Origin: Streptomyces beigongshangae
GTDB taxonomy: Bacteria > Actinomycetota > Actinomycetes > Streptomycetales > Streptomycetaceae
DNA length: 40,125 bases
Assembly (NCBI RefSeq): GCF_019710745.1
Contig: NZ_JAHKJW010000065.1
Span: 1-40,125 of the forward strand
Reading direction: 5' to 3'
Shown here: positions 35,064 to 40,125 of the stretch, piece by piece
Numbering within the stretch: the first letter of the stretch is position 1
How the letters are laid out: each line of letters starts with the position of its first letter
Made by a program: the position numbers and the translations under genes
The notes under the pieces: generated by a model
The model's database searches: none
Seen by the model: only the letters and a program-made list of their open reading frames with translations
Told to the model about the DNA's origin: nothing

Positions 35064-35807
35064 TCAGCGGATCTCGAGAATCTTCTCCCGCATCGCATAC
35101 ACCACGGCCTCCATCCTGGAGTGCAGCTGCAGCTTCTCCAGGATGTTCCGCACGTGGTTCTTCACGGTGTTCTCGGAGATGAACAACTCCTTGGCGATGT
35201 CCCGGTTGTTCATCCCGGTCGCCACCAGCTTCAGGACCTCCAGCTCACGGTCGGTGAGCCGGGGCGCCGGCACCAGCCGGCGCTCGTCCGTGCGCTGGAT
35301 CATCGACTTGAACTCGGTGAGCAGCTTCGAGGCCATCGAGGGGCTGATCTGCGACTGCCCGTCGGCGACCGCGCGGATCGCCGTGGCCACCTCGTCCGTG
35401 GAGATCTCCTTCAGGAGATATCCCGTGGCCCCCGCCTTGATCGCGTCGTAGAGGTCGGCCTCCTCGTCGCTGATCGTCAGCATGATGATCTTCGCGCTGG
35501 GGGCGACCTCCTTGATGGAGGTGCACGCCTCGATCCCGCCCCGCTTCGGCATCCGCACGTCCATCAGCACGATGTCGGGCAGCAGGTCGGCGGCCTTGTC
35601 CACGGCTTCGGCGCCGTCCCCCGCCTCCCCGACGACCTGGATGTCCTCCTCGGCGGCGAGCACGATCTCCAGGCCACGGCGGAAGAGGGCGTGGTCGTCC
35701 ACGACGAGGACCCGGATGGGCTCCTTGCGCGGGGAGCCCGCGTCCGGGCCCATGCCGACGACGCCGTCGGCATCCGCGTCACGCATCGGTCCGAAGCTGT
35801 CCGCCAT
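35064..35807 (-). CDS. NarL/LuxR-family response regulator (orphan)
   Basis: 247 residues from ATG 35807 with GGGGGAGGA a few bases upstream; longer upstream frames look non-coding. The receiver domain begins IRVLVVDDHALFRRGLEIVL (Asp37/Asp38). It has the phosphoacceptor Asp83 in IVLMDVRMP, Thr111 in IIMLTISDEE and Lys in GYLLKE. The output domain is a LuxR helix-turn-helix: RLTDRELEVLKLVATGMNNR, then ISENTVKNHVRNILEKLQ. No sensor kinase lies next to it. The N-terminal 30 residues are an unconserved Asp/Gly-rich extension. Its constant position between secA and hpf in streptomycetes (from memory) suggests a link with growth-state control, but targets cannot be seen. Confidence 0.93.
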   Translation of the reverse strand: MADSFGPMRDADADGVVGMGPDAGSPRKEPIRVLVVDDHALFRRGLEIVLAAEEDIQVVGEAGDGAEAVDKAADLLPDIVLMDVRMPKRGGIEACTSIKEVAPSAKIIMLTISDEEADLYDAIKAGATGYLLKEISTDEVATAIRAVADGQSQISPSMASKLLTEFKSMIQRTDERRLVPAPRLTDRELEVLKLVATGMNNRDIAKELFISENTVKNHVRNILEKLQLHSRMEAVVYAMREKILEIR

Positions 35808-35951
35808 GGTTCCTCCCCCTGAAGGCCGTGGCCTGCGTTCCTGTGCCGTCGCCAATCCATCGCTGCGGCACACCGGTTGGGGCCGGTGCGGCCATGATTC
35901 CATGCCCGGACGACAACGGGACGACAGAGCGGGACACGAAGGAGTCGCACA

Positions 35952-35992
35952 CCGGTGCCCCCGGGGGCGCACAAGCGCTCCAGGGGCACCGG
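35952..35992 (-). terminator. Probable hairpin after hpf
   Basis: Arms CCGGTGCCCC (35952-35961) and 35983-35992 are exact complements with a 21-nt loop that can fold further. It lies 25 bp past the hpf stop. Confidence 0.5.
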
Positions 35993-36016
35993 CTCGCGTT
36001 CACCGGGAGGGGGCGG

Positions 36017-36709
36017 TCAGCCGCCCAGCACGCCGCCCGGCGGAGCCTGCTGCGCCTCGGCCACCATCGGGTCCGTACTGAGGTGGATGACGCCGTAGTC
36101 GTAGGCGTGCCGCCGGTAGACGACACTGGGCTCCTTGGACTCGGAGTCGACGAACAAGTAGAAGTCGTGCCCGACCAGCTCCATCTCGTAGAGCGCCTGG
36201 TCGAGCGTCATCGGGGACGCGACGTGGGTCTTCTCGCGGACGACGAGGGGGCCGTCGCCCTTCACCTCGAGCGGGCCGACCTTCTTGGTCGGCACCCCGT
36301 CGTGCTCCTCGTCCTGGACGATCTCGCCGTTCCCGTCGAGCGTCGCCGCGTCGGGCACGTGGTCGGCCACCTCGGCCGCCGAGATCCTGCGGGACCCCCG
36401 GCGCGTGTACCGCTTGTCGTGCTGCTTGCGCAGCTGGGTCTCCAGCTTGTCCGCCGCGAGGTCCAGCGCCGCGTACGCATCGCTCGCCGCCGCCTCCGCC
36501 CGGATCACCGGCCCGCGGGAGTGAAGTGTGATCTCCACCCGGTCCGACCGGTCGGCCTGCCGGGGGTTCGGCTCTTTGGACACCTCCACGTCGAGGCTGA
36601 TCACCTTGCCGTCGAGCTTCTGGATCTTCTCCAGCTTCAGCTTCTCGGCCACGTGCTTGCGGAACCGCTCGGGCACCTCGGTCTTGCGGCCCTTGACGAC
36701 GATGTCCAC
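36017..36709 (-). CDS. hpf: Long-form ribosome hibernation promoting factor
   Basis: 230 residues, typical of long HPF, which dimerises 70S ribosomes into 100S particles in stationary phase or stress. GTG 36709 is chosen: GGAG 7 bases upstream, and the protein then opens directly with the S30AE strand VDIVVKGRKTEVPERFRKHV. The N-terminal RNA-binding domain (about 1-100) is followed by a charged linker. The C-terminal dimerisation domain is seen in VVREKTHVASPMTLDQALYE, MELVGHDFYLFVDSESKEPSV and VIHLSTDP. A longer upstream frame to 36895 is low-complexity. The 316-bp upstream region contains a possible ECF-type promoter, consistent with stress induction. Confidence 0.96.
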   Translation of the reverse strand: MDIVVKGRKTEVPERFRKHVAEKLKLEKIQKLDGKVISLDVEVSKEPNPRQADRSDRVEITLHSRGPVIRAEAAASDAYAALDLAADKLETQLRKQHDKRYTRRGSRRISAAEVADHVPDAATLDGNGEIVQDEEHDGVPTKKVGPLEVKGDGPLVVREKTHVASPMTLDQALYEMELVGHDFYLFVDSESKEPSVVYRRHAYDYGVIHLSTDPMVAEAQQAPPGGVLGG

Positions 36710-37025
36710 GCAGAACTCCGTTCCCGGATCGCTCCGCACCGACGGCGGAGCATCTCCCTTTTGCACCAGGCCCCGGCGCGTCCCGGAGCCTCGGACTCGG
36801 TGACTTCCACCTCCTCCTCCCCCACGGGCCGGACCTCCATCCCCCTGTCGCGGGTGAATGGGGAAATCCCGGGGGTGCGGCATTCCGATATGCAAGGAGC
36901 GGCGTCCGCCATTCCCTCACAATCGAACATATCCCGCCCGGACGGATGTCGTCACCCTCTACTGCGGTGTACCTCCATTCAGGTGAATGGAACCTCTTAC
37001 TACCTGCAACGAAACAACTTCTCGG
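36710..37025. other. 316-bp AT-richer leader upstream of hpf
   Basis: No gene seen. It contains the palindrome CCATTCAGGTGAATGG (36975-36990) and a candidate ECF promoter overlapping the comF stop. Its lower GC, compared with neighbours, suits a long regulatory leader. Confidence 0.6.
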
Positions 37026-37033
37026 TCAGTTCC
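37008..37033 (-). promoter_or_regulatory. Candidate ECF-type promoter for hpf (GGAAC-N18-GTT)
   Basis: On the minus strand GGAAC (37033-37029) and GTT (37010-37008) are separated by 18 bases, the pattern reported for SigR-like promoters in Streptomyces. A weaker GGAAT lies 10 bases upstream. The transcript would have a leader of about 290 nt. Confidence 0.45.
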
Positions 37034-37877
37034 GGTTTATTCCGAAAGAAGCTGGAGACGCCGCGACGACGGCCGCGCCGACCCCACCTTCCACGCTGTT
37101 CGCGCGTCCCTTTTCCTTGACCGCTTCTGGCCCGCCTACACCTGCCGTCCTCACCCGTCTCGCTCCTTCTTCCGTCGTTCCGGGTGTTACCCGTCCGTAG
37201 AATCCGGCTTCCTGCGCGAGGACGGCCCTCAGGGCCCGCGCCGCCTCGGCCAGGGAGGCGCCCGTCGTCATCAGGTCGTCGACGAGAACGGCTCTCCCGC
37301 CGCCCGCCAGCAGCCGTGCGCCGCCCGGCGCCACCACCAGCGCGCCGGCGAGATTGTCCAGCCGCTGCCGTGAGGTGAGCCCCGACTGGTCGGCCACCGC
37401 ACGCCGCTGCCGCAGCACGGCGAGCACCCGGGCCGGTGTCCCGGTGCGCCGCAGGTCGGCCGCCGCGGCGAGCGCGATCCGCCGCGCGGGGTCGTGCCCC
37501 CGCGCCCGCACCGCCCACCGCGCCGACGGCACGGGGACCAGCAGCACCGGCGCCCGGGAACCGCCCGCCCCGGCGTGTCCGCGGGTCCCCAGTCCCGCTC
37601 GCACGGCTCCCGCCAGGGCCGCACCCAGCGGACCCGCGAGCGTCAGCGCCCCCCGCTCCTTGTGGGCGAGCAGCGCCGCCCGCACCCGGTCCTCGTACGG
37701 GGCCGCGGCGTGCACCACCGGCAGTCCCGCCGGCTCGGGATCCGGGCGCACCCTGCTCGGTACGTCCCCCGTCAGGGCGGCACGGCACTCCGGGCAGAGC
37801 ACCGTGCGAGGCCGTCCGCAGCCTCCGCACTCGGCCGGAAGCACCAGGTCCGTGAGGTCCTGCCACCACCCCCGCAT
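37026..37877 (-). CDS. ComF-family phosphoribosyltransferase-like protein
   Basis: 283 residues from ATG 37877 (MRGWWQDLTDLVLPAECGG). The N-terminal zinc-finger-like Cys set is CGGCGRP...LCPEC. The phosphoribosyltransferase fold is seen in LVPVPSARWAVRARGHDPA and in the PRPP loop VLVDDLMTTGASL near residue 214. Members occur with DNA-uptake genes in Gram-positives (ComFC) but are widespread in non-competent actinobacteria, so the role here is open. The C-terminal 45 residues past the PRTase fold are unconserved, Gly/Arg/Glu-rich and overlap the hpf promoter region. It follows lpqB after a strong hairpin, hence probably has its own promoter near the DnaA-box pair. Confidence 0.9.
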   Translation of the reverse strand: MRGWWQDLTDLVLPAECGGCGRPRTVLCPECRAALTGDVPSRVRPDPEPAGLPVVHAAAPYEDRVRAALLAHKERGALTLAGPLGAALAGAVRAGLGTRGHAGAGGSRAPVLLVPVPSARWAVRARGHDPARRIALAAAADLRRTGTPARVLAVLRQRRAVADQSGLTSRQRLDNLAGALVVAPGGARLLAGGGRAVLVDDLMTTGASLAEAARALRAVLAQEAGFYGRVTPGTTEEGARRVRTAGVGGPEAVKEKGRANSVEGGVGAAVVAASPASFGINRN

Positions 37878-37917
37878 GGCCACCACTGTGCCAACGCCCG
37901 GGCGCCCCCACCAGCCC

Positions 37918-37940
37918 TGTGGACAACCGCCTGTGGACAA
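37918..37940 (-). promoter_or_regulatory. Two perfect DnaA boxes upstream of the comF-like gene
   Basis: TGTGGACAA occurs at 37918-37926 and 37932-37940, the reverse complement of TTGTCCACA, the preferred box in Streptomyces. They are 14 bp apart in the same orientation, within an 11-bp repeat CCTGTGGACAA, 41 bp before the gene start. Confidence 0.7.
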
Positions 37941-37951
37941 GCCCCCGCACA

Positions 37952-37994
37952 CGTCAGGGCGTCGTCCCCCACACGGGGGACAGACGCCCTGACG
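37952..37994 (-). terminator. 19-bp hairpin after lpqB
   Basis: Arms 37952-37970 and 37975-37994 pair fully except for one bulged A at 37982, with loop ACAC. It separates lpqB from the comF-like gene; no T-tract. Confidence 0.8.
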
Positions 37995-38083
37995 GCACAT
38001 CACGACGGCACTGCACGGCGATACACCACGGCGACGCACCACAAGGACGCACCACGGCGACACACCACGGCGCCCGGCCGGAC

Positions 38084-39937
38084 TCACCCCGGATAGACCG
38101 GCGCCATCCCCGTCTTGACCACGGTCTGCCACTGCGAACCGGTCGAGAGCCGCACGATCCCGTCCTCCGAGTGCGCCACCAGCGGCAGCCGCTCGTCCTC
38201 GGAGGCGGCGATCTCCTGCACGCCGGTGAGCGCGGAGGGCGCCGGCCCCACCGGCGTCGACCCGTCGACCTGGACGTACTGGATCTGCTGCACGCCCCGC
38301 GCCTCGCGGCCGACCACGACCAGGCGGCTGTCACCGGCCCAGGACATGGCCGTGACCTCCTCCAGCTGAGGCGCCACGGACCGCAGTCCCTGGATCTCGA
38401 CGGCGCTCTTCGCGCCCGCGCCCCGCGCGTCCGCCCGCTCGATCCGCCCCATGAGCAGCGTCGTCCGGCTGTCCTCGCGCACCATCAGCGCGATCCGTAC
38501 GCCGTCCGCGGCCACCCGCACCGCCTCGATCCGCCCTTCGAGACCGGGCGTCGAGACCTCCAGGGGCTCACCCGCGCCCTTCGACAGCAGGAGCAGCCGG
38601 GAACTCCTGGGGCCGCGGTCGGCCACCCACAGGCTGCCGCCCGCGTCCCAGCTGGGGGTCGTCAGCCCGTCCTCCTCCGACGTGGCCCCGCTCTCCAGCA
38701 CGGCCTCCCCGAGCGAACCGCCCGACGCCAGCGACCCCACGTACATCGAGCGCCCGTCGAGCGACACCCCGGCGGCGGTGTCCTCGTCGCGCGAGACGGC
38801 GGCCGCCCGCAGCTGCTTGTCCCCGTCGCCGAGCGCACCGGGCACCCGCTCGGGCTCCTGCTCGCTGCCGGCCGCCGGTATCCGGACGAGCCGCTTCTCG
38901 CCGTCGATGAAGTACTCGTACTCGGCACGCTTCGCCGGGCCGTACGCCACGTGGATCTCGGCCTGCTCGTTCGTGACCACGCACGACTGCGTGCCGTCCG
39001 AACGCTGGATCTCCACCTCGTCGACGCCCGTCGGCGTCAGGTCCTGGAGGGTGAACAGGATCTGGGCGGCCATCTCCGTGCACACGGTCTGCCCGACCCG
39101 GTCGGCCCTGTCGTTGAGCGGCACCGTCAGCCGGTTCTGGTCGTCGGGCGTCAGCGACTTGACGCCCTTCTTCAGCGCCGTGCCGGTGGGGAAGCTCGAC
39201 CTGACCACCGGCTCCAGCCAGCTCGTCGGCCCCCTCAGGACCGAGCGGACCATCTGCGTGACCGGGTCCACCTGCTCCCGTACGTAGACGGGGTCCGCGA
39301 CCGCGCCCAGCTGGTCGTCGCTCCTGCCTCCGGTGTTCGAGGCGAAGTAGTACTTGTTGACGGACTCGTAGTTGCGCTGGAAGTCCGACATCCCCATCAC
39401 CAGGCCCGGCGGCAGGGCGTCGATGCGCCACTCCTTGGAACCGTCCGCCTCCTTGTGCTCGGTGAGGTGCACGGTCTCCTCGTACGCCCCCTCGGCCGGC
39501 TCGTAGGCGAACTGCGAGTCCACCGTGGCGACCTTGGTGCCGATCAGCGAGTAGGCGTAGTCACCGGTCGCCTCCCTGCTGCCGCTGTGCTGCGCCACGG
39601 TGTTCGGGCCGTCCGCGAGCACCGTCGTCGACTCGTTCGGGCGCCATTCCCCCGACGCCTCCTCGGTCAGGTACTTGCGGGCCGTCTCGAACCCGGGGTC
39701 GTCGCTGGTCAGCGCTTCGAGGAAGCCCTGGACGATCTCCTCGGGCTGCGCGTTCTCCCGCGGCGGCATGGCGAAGACCCGGACCTGCGCGTCCGGCCGC
39801 TGCGATGCCTCGACGTCGCGCAGGTCCCCTCCGTCCGGCATCGACGCGCACCCGGCCAGCAGTACGCCCGCGCAGGCGGCGTACACCGCCGTGTGGGCCG
39901 GACGCCGGCGGCCGTTCCGGTCGCGGTCAGCGCCCAC
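38084..39937 (-). CDS. lpqB: Lipoprotein LpqB, partner of the MtrAB two-component system
   Basis: 617 residues, full length for LpqB. The GTG start at 39937 has GAGAGG close upstream and overlaps the mtrB stop by 11 bp. The basic N-terminus and hydrophobic stretch end in the lipobox LAGC (lipidated Cys30), so it is exported and anchored outside. A GerMN-like domain sits in the first half (for example VRSVLRGPTSWLEPVVRSSF, near VKSLTPDDQNRLTVPLNDRA). The second half is a beta-propeller-like region with repeated short strands (LWVADRGPRSSRLLLLSKG). In mycobacteria LpqB binds the sensor MtrB and tunes MtrA signalling, cell-envelope growth and division; the same is expected here. It ends before a strong hairpin. 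Confidence 0.96.
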   Translation of the reverse strand: MGADRDRNGRRRPAHTAVYAACAGVLLAGCASMPDGGDLRDVEASQRPDAQVRVFAMPPRENAQPEEIVQGFLEALTSDDPGFETARKYLTEEASGEWRPNESTTVLADGPNTVAQHSGSREATGDYAYSLIGTKVATVDSQFAYEPAEGAYEETVHLTEHKEADGSKEWRIDALPPGLVMGMSDFQRNYESVNKYYFASNTGGRSDDQLGAVADPVYVREQVDPVTQMVRSVLRGPTSWLEPVVRSSFPTGTALKKGVKSLTPDDQNRLTVPLNDRADRVGQTVCTEMAAQILFTLQDLTPTGVDEVEIQRSDGTQSCVVTNEQAEIHVAYGPAKRAEYEYFIDGEKRLVRIPAAGSEQEPERVPGALGDGDKQLRAAAVSRDEDTAAGVSLDGRSMYVGSLASGGSLGEAVLESGATSEEDGLTTPSWDAGGSLWVADRGPRSSRLLLLSKGAGEPLEVSTPGLEGRIEAVRVAADGVRIALMVREDSRTTLLMGRIERADARGAGAKSAVEIQGLRSVAPQLEEVTAMSWAGDSRLVVVGREARGVQQIQYVQVDGSTPVGPAPSALTGVQEIAASEDERLPLVAHSEDGIVRLSTGSQWQTVVKTGMAPVYPG

Positions 39938-40125
39938 GAGATCCCTCTCCCTGTTTCGACTCGTCCTGCTGCCCGCCGGTGCCCGCCCCGTCCCCGGACG
40001 GTGTCCGCCCTGCGGTCCCCTCCGGCGCCGCCGGTCCGCGGGGGTCCGCGGTGGGCCGCGGCACCACGCGCGCGCCGTTGCCGGGCAGCGCCGCCGGGTC
40101 CACGGCGCCCGCCACCACGGGCGCG
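39927..40125 (-). CDS. mtrB: Sensor histidine kinase MtrB, C-terminal end (partial)
   Basis: The minus-strand frame runs from the window edge to the stop at 39927-39929, giving the last 66 residues. They are Pro/Gly/Arg-rich, ending QQDESKQGEGSRGR, and hold no kinase motif; this is the variable tail after the ATPase domain. The assignment rests on position: the gene overlaps lpqB as mtrB does in actinobacterial mtrA-mtrB-lpqB operons. Confidence 0.75.
   Translation of the reverse strand, partial: APVVAGAVDPAALPGNGARVVPRPTADPRGPAAPEGTAGRTPSGDGAGTGGQQDESKQGEGSRGR

Noticed and set aside
37918..37940. DnaA boxes as a replication origin
   Set aside because: Only two boxes, no dnaA/dnaN, and no AT-rich unwinding region nearby.

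Overview
The window looks like the chromosome of a streptomycete. It is uniformly very GC-rich with extreme third-position GC, uses many GTG (and probably TTG) starts, and its right half has the actinobacterial gene order secA - orphan LuxR-type regulator - hpf - comF-like - lpqB - mtrB. No phage, plasmid, insertion sequence, CRISPR array, rRNA or tRNA was seen. Two families of short dispersed intergenic elements, which I recognise from memory as Streptomyces-type repeats, occur at gene ends.

Layout. (1) 1-1192: C-terminal end of an FtsK/SpoIIIE-like ATPase, closed by a 17-bp perfect hairpin. (2) 1466-5181: sugar ABC importer operon (lipoprotein binding protein and two permeases, no ATPase gene). 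The first permease carries an extra region of about 150 residues, including a small beta-type domain, in its outward loop. (3) 5332-13540: three tandem paralogues combining a GT-A glycosyltransferase with a TagF-like polyol-phosphate polymerase, then a polytopic GT-C-like membrane protein. (4) 13622-14681: divergent ohr/ohrR peroxide-resistance pair around a 15-bp perfect operator palindrome. (5) 14816-22150: second wall-polymer block: a GT2 glycosyltransferase and a GalE-type epimerase on the plus strand, facing a stand-alone Tudor-like small protein, a GT4 glycosyltransferase and a large GT2/TagF-like enzyme on the minus strand. (6) 22333-27264: the giant NAD-dependent glutamate dehydrogenase. 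(7) 27751-40125: housekeeping block: HAD phosphatase, two small conserved actinobacterial proteins, secA, GNAT, AlkX/YcaQ-type DNA glycosylase, response regulator, hpf, comF-like gene, lpqB and the 3' end of mtrB.

The most interesting region is 5-22 kb, apparently a locus for a phosphodiester-linked cell-surface glycopolymer (teichoic-acid-like). Four TagF-like domains and five GT2-type domains lie within 17 kb. The three tandem paralogues have decayed in complementary ways. The first keeps the glycosyltransferase motifs but has Arg at both conserved phosphotransferase histidines. The second keeps both histidines but has lost its glycosyltransferase motifs. The third keeps the glycosyltransferase and one histidine. 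The separate minus-strand enzyme keeps everything. This suggests a division of labour from an ancestral bifunctional enzyme. Inferred flow: the epimerase supplies a nucleotide sugar, GT2/GT4 domains add sugars, TagF-like domains add polyol-phosphate units, and the GT-C-like protein may act on the outer membrane face.

All motif and start assignments were read by eye; family names rest on recognised motifs and length, not on database searches.
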